A stretch of 64,000 nucleotides of DNA from Dichotomocladium elegans (lineage: Eukaryota; Mucoromycota; Mucoromycetes; Mucorales; Lichtheimiaceae): positions 1,488,001-1,552,000 of the forward strand of contig JAIXMN010000004.1 of NCBI GenBank assembly GCA_025716815.1. Reading direction: 5' to 3'. Shown here piece after piece: positions 45,201 through 59,473 of the stretch (positions are counted from its first letter, which is position 1; each line of letters opens with the position of its first letter). Position numbers and translations under genes: made by a program. The notes beneath the pieces were generated by a model. It saw only the letters and a program-made list of their open reading frames with translations, was not told where the DNA came from and did not search any database.

Positions 45201-46770
45201 TGCACATGAAGGCCAGCTCATCGTCGCAGGAAGCTGCAGTCGCTGCATCGTTAGCAGCAGCTGTAGCTGCAGCAAAATCTCGAAAGCTCACCCGACGCTC
45301 GCAACAGTCGCTAACTAGTCGACAAATTCCAGATTCAACAGAGCCGGATGCACGGATAATTGACCATCCGTCTTTGCCACAATTTGGCCAGGAGCAGGAT
45401 CTTGCTGAGACTGCGCCTCTAGAAAAGATGAACAGCATTCCGACCTATCAGCCCCAATTGGCCGGTCGATGGGTACCTAAAGAAACAGAACCAGCTGATC
45501 TGACGCAGGGATCGGACCACATTCCGTCATCGTCTAGGAGTATGCCGAGTCGGAAAAAACTTTCTATCAGTTCGGCAAACGACGCCAAACTTTCTTCTAT
45601 ATCTCAACCTAACGTGCCAGTTGCGAAACGGATTGTAGAGCTGGATCTCCCTCAGCCTCAAGGCTCGGGCAGCATAGCACCCTCTGAGGCTCCCTCGCGA
45701 AGGCTGTCTGCATTATACCCCAAGTCGTTCATACTATACTACCGATCAGAGCGCATGGCTAAGCAGCTCTGTCTCATAGAATCCCAGGTGTTGAGGACCA
45801 TTGACTGGGAGGAAATGGTTCACTGTCGGTGGACCAAAATGGCTGCAAAAGATAGCTTACCAGGCGACGATACTAGCGAGTTCACTGACGATGACCTTGA
45901 CCGCCCAGATGTCAACTATACCCGACGGGCCCGACAAATACAGCTCGCACGCGCGGAACATGAAGGTGGTATCGAGCAAGTTATCAAACGGTTCAATGCG
46001 GTTTGCCAGTGGGTGGCAAGCGAGATCGTCCGCACTCGGGCGCTGGATGAGCGTGTTAGAGTGGTTGAGAAGTTCATCCGCTTGGCACAGGTAAGAGCAG
46101 ATAAAGAAGTAAGTATGTTGAGACGTGAATGCTGACGATGTGTTCCTTTTCGTAGAAATGTAAGCTATATTGCAATTTTGCAACGCTTGTGCAGATTCTC
46201 CTCGGGCTCCAATCGCCAGCAGTATCACGCTTACGCAAAACCTGGGATAAAGTCGGATCATCGGAGAAGCAGCTCCTTCATCAGTTGTCGGATTTCACGT
46301 CCCCCATGAAAAATTGGAAGCACATCCGAGACGCAATGACCGAAGTCGCTGAAGAATATGGTATGTCGCCCGTTGAGGTTCAAATCGAGCTTCCGGGCAC
46401 GAATCAACATGCAAAGACAAAGATCAAGATTCCTTTTGGCGGGTGTATCCCATTCCTCGGTATCTACTTGTCAGACTTGGTTTTCAATTCAGAACAACCT
46501 CCTTACCTACAGCCTTCACACGATCACCACCGCATCTATTATGCAAATAATCGCATGTTGAACAATACCCCACCTGTTCTTAAACAACCTCTTGTCAACT
46601 TTCGGAAATATCGCATCACCGCGACAGTTATCAAACGTGTTTTGACATTCCAAAGTCTAGCTCGTCGATACTCGTTTGATAGGGATGATGAGGTTTATTA
46701 CCTTTGCTCTGAACTCCACAAGCTCGACCAGGAAACTATCCGCAAGCTGAGCTACGAGATTGAGTCCTAA
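42255..46770 (+). CDS. Large Ras guanine-nucleotide exchange factor
   Basis: Exons 42255-42403, 42506-43944, 44011-44146, 44215-46090 and 46156-46770 give 1404 residues. The RasGEF_N (REM) domain spans introns 2 and 3: LVEKLTVSL, then DYTFMTDFFLTYRAFISPMQL, TFVVLRHWLLNYFVHDF. A long disordered acidic/Ser region follows. The catalytic CDC25 domain is C-terminal (~1120-1395): SERMAKQLCLIESQVLRTIDWEEM, FNAVCQWVASEIV, VRVVEKFIRLAQ, KCKLYCNFATLVQILLGLQSPAVSRLRKTW, IPFLGIYLSDLVF, then LVNFRKYRITATVIKRVLTFQ. All strands of the Ras-opening helical hairpin region are present, so it should be active. No SH3 domain is seen at the N-terminus, which separates it from classical Cdc25; it may be nearer Lte1-type or other fungal GEFs. 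Confidence 0.9.
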
Positions 46771-47167
46771 CGTTACCTTTGTCACCCCACCCTTTTCTTT
46801 GATGTCATCATGATATTAATGGATGTATTATACTAGTACTTTTTATATAGATATTCATATAAATAATAATCACCGAGCCATTATAAACGATGTTTACTTT
46901 TTAGACTGAAGGAGCAGACTCGAAATTTCCACGGGTATGTCTGGCATGAATTCCTGGCGGCGTGACCTGCTGGCTTTATTCTCTCTGGAGAGAAGTAGTT
47001 TCCTTTTCTTTTTCTTCTATTCATTTCTTCACAAGCGATCGATAAAAGGAACTTCATAATCTATGGTTGACCACGGTAAATCATTCTGTCTCCCCCATCT
47101 GGCTCTCTTATAACCATTAAGGTTTCTCGTAGGGTCGATTTACTCGGTTTTGCAGGATGTCCCCATC
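46771..47167. other. Intergenic, promoter of the UBA-domain gene
   Basis: An AT-rich stretch follows the RasGEF stop (46815-46875), then mixed sequence leads into the next gene. No gene is supported. Confidence 0.55.
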
Positions 47168-48369
47168 ATGGTGTCTCCGCATTACAGGCTCCCAAAGCAA
47201 GTAAGTCGGTGACTCTTCAGTCAGCGTTTGTATTATTTTCTAAGCACCGAGTATTTCTTTATTGCAGATTTTCATTGCGTCCGAACTCATTCCTGTACCT
47301 GACTCGATTGCGACTATGGTAAATGAATGAGAGGGGAAGAGTGAGCGACCGAAAACAAAAAAAAAAGAACAAGCTGATCATCCCTCGGGTTGTTAAGTCG
47401 ACGTATAGTTTTAATGTAGAAAAGGATGCACTAAAGTCCATCTCAGAGGGGCGGAAACAGCAGGAGCATGAACGCCAACGACTCACGCAACTCGAGAAGC
47501 AGTACCATGAGGAGCGGATCCAGCAACAGAAGCTCGCAGCCCGAAAGATTGCGCCAGGGTTTCTTGACACGGACACACGCATCCTCAAGCCGGAGCCTGT
47601 TCATCACCAGGGTGAGGACGGTGGATCGGAGCGGTCTAGCACAGCATGTACAGCTACGCAGATTGATTATCTACGTTTCGAGCAAGGCCTTGCCCCGCCT
47701 GATCCCTGGGATTCACCCGAGAATGATCTCTCGGCCCTTCGTTCGCTCCTCGGCCCCAATCATCCTGCTACCATAGCCGCCGCCGCCGCCGCCGCCGCTG
47801 CTGCTGCTGGAGCCGGGGCCGGGGCCGGAATTGGAAGTACAAATAATGGGGTGAGCAGCAGTAGCATACCGCCATCCTCGTCGAGCGCATCACCTGTCAT
47901 CCAAATGCCACAACCCCAGCATCAACCTTCAACGGCAACAACCCTACCTATGCCATCGGCATACTCGCCAGCAATGCTCTGGGCACCTGAGACCACTTCT
48001 GCGCTCTACCGCAACCTCCACACGTCCTCTCCGCCGGCTGCACCCGCCTTGCCGCCGAAACCTTTCTTTGATTCAAGCACCACAACTCCATCGTCTACCC
48101 ACACATCCCCCCGTGCTACTGCTGCATCCGTCGCATCACCCGCAGAGCTGCCAGCCATAGCAGCTGGTCCGCCCCCTCTTCCACCGCCACCACCCGCGGC
48201 GCAGCAGCAGCAGCAGCAGCAGCAGCAGCACAATCAGGTTCCTGAAGACCTCATTATGGAACTTGTCAATATGGGCTTCTCAAGACCCCAAGCTGCAGAT
48301 GCATTAGAGAAGAACGACCACGATCTGATGAAGGCAACAAACTTTTTATTGGATCATGGTGCTGGTTAA
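47168..48369 (+). CDS. UBA-domain protein, UBAP1-like (candidate ESCRT-I)
   Basis: Exons 47168-47200, 47268-47318 and 47398-48369 give 351 residues. The N-terminal MVSPHYRLPKQIFIASELIP joined to STYSFNVEKDALKSISEGRK resembles the UMA region of UBAP1 (LPI/FSLP followed by YDFSLEKKTIEW), which binds ESCRT-I. A charged coiled coil follows (RQRLTQLEKQYHEERIQQQK). The middle is low complexity with alanine, Gly/Ala, polyPro and polyQ tracts. A clean UBA domain ends the protein: EDLIMELVNMGFSRPQAADALEKN to NFLLDHG, which should bind ubiquitin. UBAP1 sorts ubiquitinated cargo at endosomes. The UBA domain is certain; the UBAP1 link is an inference. Confidence 0.65.
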
Positions 48370-48400
48370 GCGACAGCGCATTATGTAATCTCTCCCTCTC

Positions 48401-48430
48401 TTTTTTCTTTTTCTTTTTCTTTTTCTTTTG
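48401..48430. repeat. TTTTTC hexamer repeat
   Basis: About five tandem TTTTTC-type units lie in the 156-base gap between the convergent UBA-domain and Pmr1 stops. It is likely part of a 3' untranslated region. Confidence 0.7.
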
Positions 48431-48525
48431 AAAACAAAAGTGTCCGGGATGTAGAAAGAGAAGAGGGAAATTGATATATATAATACAACATCTATCTAAC
48501 ATGTATTAGGATGGTTTTGGGTCGG

Positions 48526-51881
<3,356 letters not shown>

Positions 51882-53199
51882 GCTCCAATCTCCATGGGTT
51901 ATAGCCAAAAAGATGGAAAGCAAAAGCTAGCGTCAAAGACAAGTCGTGGACAGAGTAACGGTGAACTAAACCCGCCCTTTTTTTGGGCATCCTCTGAGTT
52001 TAACTGATAAGGGAAAATAATTAATTCAGCGATTGATCGACAACCACATGACGAGCATTTCTAGACCCGAACTTCAACCAACGTTGGGTTTTCTCTCCAA
52101 CCACCAGCCAGAAAACCTATTTGAACCATCATCATAAAGTCCCACCACCGCTGCTTCCTGACCAACCACCATGCAAGTGAGGTGGGAAACTTCTACTGAA
52201 AAGGCCTCTTTGATCCGTTTTATGCGGTCTTTTTGATAATCCCGACCACGGCATGTACTTGCGATGGACGAATGAATTATTTGGGGGGGGGCCAGAAAAA
52301 ACGATGGCTTGTCAACCAAAAACCGGCCAGACATCTGCATAAGTCTTTGCGTTAGTCGGCTTTCAATAAACCATGCTTCTGGAGAGGTCAAGTCGGCCAA
52401 CGTACGACGACAACCATCACCTTTTACGCAAAGATCTTCTACGGATGGCAACGCTCAGCAAAGATGTATTGGATACTCACAACGTGGGAGCTGTACTTGG
52501 AGTTCAAGCGATTTGAGAGACTTATGCATTCCGTCGGCACATCAAGTTATTTTCATCAGGTATCTATAGTCTAGGTCTGTGAAACAGTATAATACCCATA
52601 GTGTGGTATTCAGTTACCACTACATTCTTGTTGCACCAGAGTGGTATCAGTGGATGGGTGCATTGCTTTCTGGATCGATTTTATTATAAATAACGGGGAC
52701 TTGAACAATTGATTTTCTTTACCAAATCCATCCTCCTCCTCTCTTGTGCCTTGAACGGTATACATCCCTATCATACCAATTGTTCCATTCTGCAATCTTG
52801 TTCCCGGTATTGTCTATCGATGCTTTGAATAATGATGACTTTTTAAGTTCATGTATCATTGCATCGTGCGCGACAGATGTCTTGACGTAGGCAAAAAGAT
52901 ATGGCTGTTGCACCGTCGAGCATTTGCATTCAAAGCAGGCATTTCTAATTACGACGAGCTTTGCCAGCAAGTTTAACAATGAAAGAGGAGGAAAAAAGAA
53001 CTTGTAATCCCCATAACCCGATCAAATAATAGATGAGAGGAATCGAGCAAAGGAAAAGTGAGTGGTTGCCAACCTTTTTTTGCTTCTTATGGCTTAATTG
53101 TTTGGCCATGACCTGGGCATTTTGTTTCAACATTTATCCCAACACTTGTAAGAATGCGAAACGAAACCATTGAAATGATCTTTCTCTACACTTTTGTAG
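51882..53199. other. Intergenic, no gene supported
   Basis: A G-run occurs near 52270-52277. A 125-codon minus-strand frame (52074-52451) has no ATG at its start. A second area (53133-52719, minus) starts MLKQNAQVMAKQLSHKKQKK and might splice into a Cys-containing peptide (NACFECKCSTVQQPY), but no clear donor is seen. Neither is called as a gene. Confidence 0.45.
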
Positions 53200-53700
53200 G
53201 TGGTGTGTCGTGACTCGAGTTCAGTTAATGAATAGGATTCAGTATCTGAAGCAAGTGGCCGCATACTTCTTCGGACTGTGTCGATGAAACATCTCTAAAT
53301 AGAGCTCGATACTCTATGCTTCTGTGATTCTTTTTGATCGAGTGTCTTCATGCAAACCCTATGGCGCCTAATCTTAGTCTTTACCATTGCCCAGGACTTG
53401 TTGCCTCGGCTTAAGCTCAAGAGAGTAAGTAGGAAACTACACCATGGTAGTCAATATATTTCATTCGTGTGAACGGATGCGCTGTCCATCACTATATCGT
53501 CGCCTTTCACATGTGGGTGGTTGTCTATTCCATCGAGAGTTGCTTTTAAGAAACTGATGTGGTGACCTATTAATGTTTCCCGAGCTGATATATCCATCAG
53601 CCTTTCTCTTCTTTGCAGGTCTAGGCTTTTTTGTGCCAACGACAATCGAACCCGAGGCAGAGATAGCGCACAATTTAGACGCCGTGTTTTGCTCTCGTTG
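53200..53700 (-). mobile_element. Decayed Tc1/IS630-type transposase copy 3
   Basis: The minus strand reads, in shifted frames, LCAISASGSIVVGTKKPRP, KKRKADGYISSG, TLIGHHISFLKATLDGIDNH, DIVMDSASVHTNEIY (the VMDNAPIHT block with two changes), SLELKP (from SPELNP) and WAMVKTKIRRHR (from the WSVVKSK helix). This is the C-terminal half of a DDE transposase like copies 1 and 2 but of a distinct subfamily (GHHISFLKATLD is not in them). Multiple stops show it is dead. Ends are not defined. Confidence 0.65.
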
Positions 53701-54110
53701 TTGGTCGGGTAAAAGATATTGCATGCGCCCTTTTCTAGACCGAGCTCTCGCGCGTTCCTTATTCATATCGAAAAGAAGGCTCGTCAAGAAAAACGAAAGT
53801 TCCTGTCGTTTGCGACTCACGACTTTACAGCTCTCAAAAATACTATGTACTGTGACGGGCCATACACTATACTGTCTGGTTCCATCTTGGAACAGTCCGA
53901 ATGTGACCCAACTGCTTGGCTGATGCTGATGCATTCAATCCTCTCATTACATAAAGGAGGCTATATTATTATGTGCTCTAGGTCGAAAATTGCTGTGGCT
54001 CATCCACAGTAACTTTAATGCACGCAAAGCGCTCTCATGGAAGCCCAAAATTTGGCACTCAGATACGTGTACCCCCCACTTTTTTGCTTTATTTTCTCTC
54101 TCTCTCGTCA
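53701..54110. other. Sad1 promoter region
   Basis: Upstream region of Sad1 with a pyrimidine-rich leader (54070-54108). The far part continues the reading frames next to transposase relic 3 (minus, up to ~53930) without recognisable motifs. Confidence 0.45.
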
Positions 54111-56261
54111 ATGGAACCACAGACCAAGCGCCAGCGCATTGATGAGAGCGGCAGCTCGAAGCAAAAGCCAGAGGCCTCTCGAGATCTTTATCTCGATACG
54201 ATCAATCGCCACATGTTAGACTTTGATTTCGAAAAGGTGTGCTCCGTTTCGCTCTCCCACTTGAACGTTTACGCGTGTCTTGTTTGCGGCAAGTACTACC
54301 AAGGTAAAGAACGACCTCGCCAGAAACCAGACGCGTTATTGAAATCAGCCATGGAATAGGACGAGGCAAGTCGTCACATGCCTACTTCCACAGCATCCAC
54401 AAAGATCACCATGTGTTCATTAATCTGCATACGCTGAAGGTATCTTTTCCGCCACTGATCTCTCTTCTTTCCTTTGTTTTCTTGCGCTCGAATACTGAAC
54501 TAGCTTGATGATCGATAGGTGTACATTTTGCCTGACAATTACGAAGTCCATGACCCGTCGTTGGAGGATATCAAGGTATTCTATATGATCTGACCTGCCT
54601 CACGAGACGACACACCGATTTACACTTTCCTTGTCTTACTAGTACGTCTTGAATCCAACGCTGACAAAGAGCCAGGTCCAAAACTTGGACACGAACCTCA
54701 ACCCATCGTATGATCTCAACAATAAAAAATATCTCCCGGGTAAGCAAGAGAGAGCGTGTATTAGAGGAAAGGAACGAACGGACTAAGAGCAATGCTGTAG
54801 GTTTTGTGGGCCTAAACAATGTCAAGGCGAACGACTACGTGAATGTGGTGATCCAGGCCCTTGTCCACATTCCTCCACTCCGAGATTATTTTATATTAGA
54901 AGATTTCGAAACCCAGGAGAAATCGCAGTTGGGTTAGTCAGAAAACGAAAACACGATGTTTCCATACAGAATGTGCATGTTCAAATCCTATTGTTCACAG
55001 TAACTCGATTCGGTTCTCTTGTACGCAAGATGTGGAATCCTCGAGCGTTTAAAGGTCAAGTTAGTCCACATGAGTTGCTTCAGGTACGGATATTCCCAGA
55101 AACATGCACGCAAAAATAGCTGATCCGAGTATTCGATATTGTAGGAAATATCAGGCGCTAGCAACAAACATTTCCGTTTGACGGAGCAGAGCAATGCAAT
55201 TGATTTCTTGTCGTGGTTCTTGAACGCACTACATCGTGATTTAGGTGGCACGCGAAAGAAGAACAGCAGTAAGTTGTGAGCCAGTGTGAATTTTATGGAT
55301 AAGCGATCGACAGTTCATGTCTCGCTGGGTAGGTATCATTCACCGGATCTTCCAGGGAGAGGTTCAAATCGAATCGCAGAGCGTTGGCCCCGGGGGCGCG
55401 TCGAATGAGGAAGAGAACAAAATATCAGTGTTTGATGAGGGGCGAGGTAAGTAACAGTCTTGTTTTTTTGGGGGGGTGTCACTGCTTCGTTATTAAAGCA
55501 ACTAAACGAATAACGCATGATAGAGATAAAGACATCCAACACGCCCTTTTTGTTTCTCGCCTTGGATCTACCACCGGCACCACTTTACCAGGACGAAGCC
55601 GAGAAAAATATCATTCCTCAGGTCCCCCTGACGACTATTCTCGGCAAATACGATGGCAAACGGATCCAGGTAAAGGTTTTATGAGTGGTGAAAGAGCAAA
55701 AGCTCTGACAGGAAAGAGCTCAATTTCTCTATATAAAGGAAACGGCGGATCAAAAGAGGCGATATCAAATAACGCACCTTCCGCAATATTTGATTTTTCA
55801 CATTAAACGCTTTGACAAAAATAATTGGACTTTAGAGAAGAACCCGACCATTGTCACGTTCCCAATCAAAAACCTAGACATGGCAAATTGTAAGTCGATT
55901 TTATTGTTGATAAATCAGAAAGAGGGGGGCGGTTTCCAACGTTATCAATCATCTAGTTACCACGGATCCCAATGCAAAGAGCCTCGGTACACACTATGAC
56001 TTACTGGCCAACATCTGCCACGAGGGAAAGCCAGAACCTGGGCAGGGCACATACAAAGTCCATGTGCACCATCGCGGTACAGAGCAGTGGTATCAGATTC
56101 AGGATCTCATTGTGGAAGAAATAATGCCGCAAATGATTTTCCTTTCCGAAAGCTATATTCAGGCAAGTGTTTTCTTTTACGAGTGACCTTATATTTTTTT
56201 GGGGGGGTGGTTTTACTGATGCTTTCTATTCTTGTAGATTTGGGAGCGAAAACAGGAATAA
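54111..56261 (+). CDS. SAD1: Spliceosomal USP39/Sad1, inactive ubiquitin protease
   Basis: Twelve exons (54111-54303, 54360-54439, 54519-54575, 54643-54739, 54801-54932, 55001-55083, 55145-55268, 55333-55446, 55524-55669, 55739-55889, 55957-56162, 56238-56261) give 468 residues (yeast Sad1 448). An N-terminal ZnF-UBP finger (YACLVCGKYYQGRGKSSHAYFHS) precedes a USP fold: GFVGLNNVKANDYVNVVIQAL, where the catalytic Cys of active enzymes is Asp, then YLIFHIKRF and GTHYDLLANICHEG. USP39/Sad1 keeps the U4/U6.U5 tri-snRNP together for splicing. The last intron has a GC donor (CAG/GCAAGT), needed to restore the family end YIQIWERK. Two introns contain the same T7G7TG string. Convergent with the next gene, 9 bases apart. 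Confidence 0.92.
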
Positions 56262-56270
56262 AATGGGATT

Positions 56271-58355
56271 CTAGGCTATCCGGTAAAAGTGGCCATCCAG
56301 AGTGCCATTATGAGGGGCCGGGGAAATATTGAGGAGGATACATAAGAGGCTGTAGACTTCGGTGTTGAGAAAAGGGGCGACAACGCTGTATCGGCCGTAC
56401 ATGAGGTCGATTTGTGGACCGACGGCCATGAATATCGCCCGCATGTCTTGTGCAAAGTTATCATAGCCGTGGATGCCCCGGGGTGCAAAGGGCTCGGTGC
56501 TGGTCTTGGGATGCCATTCATCATGGTTGGCCAGGACATAGCCCACTTCAGGTATGGCGACAATGGGGGATATGCGTGGATTGTTGCGGTAATGAAAGCG
56601 ATCGGGCACGTTCTGCCGGAGGTAGACTTGGAAATGAGAGTCAGGTGTGCGTTGAGTGTAATTGTACAGTTCTTGGTATATGCGATCGACGGCCTCCTCT
56701 GGGGCGCCATCTTTGGGCCGAAGGCCGAGCAGGGGACCGGCCTCACGCTCCCTCAACCAACTTAATGAGACGTTGGACAATATATCGTCATAGTAGATTA
56801 CTCGAGAACGGTCGGTTTCGGCCATACCATGATCACTCACCTATTCCCTAGATGTGTAAGAAAAGGATGATACGAGTCAAATCTTGTTGCAGATACGTAC
56901 AATCATGGTGTTGATGCCCCCGAGGATGTTTCGCTTCCCATAACCCTCCATCAGATAGCCAATTGCATTGTCGATCTCGACAAGCACATTATCAAGCTAT
57001 AGACCGTAATGGGTGAGGCCATGTCTGTAACTAGTACGTAAAGAAAAAGTCGTCCCTCCCCCACCCATTGCTACGTACTTACCGGTTCACTGTGAGGACC
57101 TGTTGCGTGGCCCTGCTGGTCGACGTCCTGGATGTAAACACCGATAAAATGAGGGCGTTGGTCTCGCGGCAGATCCAACCACTGCAAGACCTGGTCCATC
57201 TTTTGCTGTGCAGTGATAGTGGCATTAAATGGGATAACGATATCCGGCTTGTGTCCCTGCACGGTGGAGCCGGGCCACATGATAGCGGCAGCTCGTTTCT
57301 GTTGGCGTTTAAGTGTGCTCCATATCTAATCACATCCGTTCGCTTTAGCGATATACCCCATCCATACATGTTCCGTCCACCTTCACATACAGGCTCTCCT
57401 TTCCACCACCGAGGATCATGGCTTAACTCATCATCCGTAAACATGAACTCCTTCTTCAAGTCTGGATCATAGAACTCGTTGGCAACAATCCCGTGTGATT
57501 CAGGGTGGAGACCTGTCACCAAAGTCCAATGGTTTGGTGCGGTGATGGTCTACGTCAAACTGACATGAGTTGCGCGCGCGCGCGTCTTTTTTACGCTTCA
57601 AAGTAGCCTACCGGGAATGACGGGTGCATATAATCTGCCCGCACGCCTCCAAAGCCTATCATGCAAACGGAAGGGTCACGACGCATGAATTACTCGAGCC
57701 TTAAATGCTTACCTAGTTTGACCAGGTTGGGCGTTTGATTGCGCAGCAGATACTCGTTTCTGAAACCGTCAAGTGATATCAAGATGACGGTCGGATCAAA
57801 GTATTCGCTCCCGTTGTAAAAGAGCATATCCGGTTCTCGCTGGTTTTCGTCGCCCGGGAAACTAGCAAGCATGACCACTTTAAACAGCAAGAAGAACAAG
57901 ACAAAAAATGCAGCAAATAACGGACATCGCCACGCATTCCTGGGCTTTGTGCAGATTGAGTCAGCAAAACAATCGTCCTCTTTCTTTTTTTTCATTCCGG
58001 ATTTTACCCTTGTAGACGCGGATTCCAAGATGGATGATGTAGGTTCTTGAATTTGCAGTTCGTATGAATGTCCGCGTTCGCCCCCATTCTCCTCCTGATG
58101 CCGTTGTTCTGCTGTGCTGTCACTGTCCTCAAGCAATCGTCTTTGCTCATTGTCCCTGCCCATGTCAGCATCGTCGTCGTCGTCGTCGCCGCCGCCGCGA
58201 TCGTTATCCAGTGACGCCTGTCGCCTGGGTAGTGCACTATCTTTGTCATCGTGCTTTCTTACCGCACCCGAGCTAGACACAGATGAGGAAGAAGAGGAGA
58301 CGGTGTCATCTTGCGCTCCTAGCAATATGTGCTGATCGTTGTCCTCATTGGGCAT
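56271..58355 (-). CDS. Type II membrane nucleotide pyrophosphatase/phosphodiesterase
   Basis: Exons 58355-57713, 57655-57612, 57549-57391, 57325-57083, 56996-56901 and 56840-56271 give 584 residues. An acidic cytosolic tail of ~140 residues leads to a single anchor helix (CPLFAAFFVLFFLLFKVVML), then an NPP-type alkaline-phosphatase-fold catalytic domain: VILISLDGFRNEY (first metal Asp), SFPTITAPNHWTLVTGLHPESHG (catalytic Thr), FIGVYIQDVDQQGHATGP (Asp and His), VSDHGMAE (Asp-His) and GIHGYDN (His). All six metal ligands can be placed, so it should be active. NPP enzymes split nucleotide phosphodiester and pyrophosphate bonds outside the cell or in the vacuole. Yeast Npp1/Npp2 are the nearest known. 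Confidence 0.92.
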
Positions 58356-58649
58356 GAGGCTGGAAACAAAAAAGAAGAGAAGTGAGAGGTTTCTCGTGTT
58401 CCCAAAACCGAAAATACAGTAATTTAAAATCGCTCAGCATAGATTTTGATGTCGACACGGTAAACAAAGAGAGATTAATGGATAACAATTGAGAGAAGCG
58501 ATAAGAAAGGTGGAACTCAAGTACATGTTTTGGTAAATGAGATGGAAGAAAGCCGATAATGTTGATAATATATGTATATATACGAATATGACTGAACGAA
58601 GTTTATAATAATAATGTATACATTGCAAATATATACATCGTAGCGCTGT

Positions 58650-59441
58650 TTACTGCAGCTGTTCGGGTGTTTGGTGCTTACTGTCTCGCCGGCTGTCGAG
58701 AGTTGATGGAGGACGAACACCCTTTATATGAAATCCGCCTCATGCTCAGTACAAAAGCCATTGGATATACAATTAACACATACCAGCGGGTTTTTGCTAA
58801 AGGAGAGCCGAATACCACCCTTAACTGAATTGCTCAATATATTTCCATAGAGCTCATGCATTGTCTGAGTAGCATATGCAACATCCTCAAACTCGACAAA
58901 GCACATCGGCCCATTTGTTTTGTTGCGGAAACTGAGGCGCACATAACCCGGACATTTCGAAAACAGCGCCTTAAGCTCCTCCTCGTCTGCATTGTGTGGG
59001 AGATTCCCGACGTACAGAGTATTGCATGGGGGATTCTGATCGGCGGGATTAATGTTCGTTGCTGGCGCTGTTGCGTTAAGAGCGCTACTGAAGCTACGGA
59101 AGCCAGTAGGCGACGTGAGCCCAGGTGACGGCAGCCCGCCGTTGATAGTAAACGTTGTCGATACAGACGTGCTGATGGCAAGTCCGGAGAAATGAGAGTT
59201 CAGAGCATGTAAGGTCGAGGAATGGTCGATACCTGTTTCTTGTAAAGAGGATTCGGATGGTAGTTGAGATGGCAAATATAATGGATATGCTTCTTCAGGC
59301 AAACTACTGAGCGCATTCATGGTGGGAGAAGCAAGTTGAAAACATGGTTGCTGCTGCTGCTGTTGTTGCTGTTGTTGTTGCTGTTGCTGTTGCTGTTGTT
59401 GTTGATGCTGTTGATGCTGCGGCTGCGGCTGCGGCTGCGGC

Positions 59442-59473
<32 letters not shown>

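Noticed and set aside
44764..45438. 224-codon minus-strand frame inside the RasGEF
   Set aside because: Ser-rich shadow of an acidic/Ser-rich coding region on the plus strand.
52074..52451. 125-codon minus-strand frame
   Set aside because: Begins at TTG, the first ATG is far inside, and no family is recognised.
52719..53133. Candidate spliced Cys-containing small protein on the minus strand
   Set aside because: The start peptide is plausible, but the only donor (GTTGGC) is poor and the joined product has no recognisable homologue.
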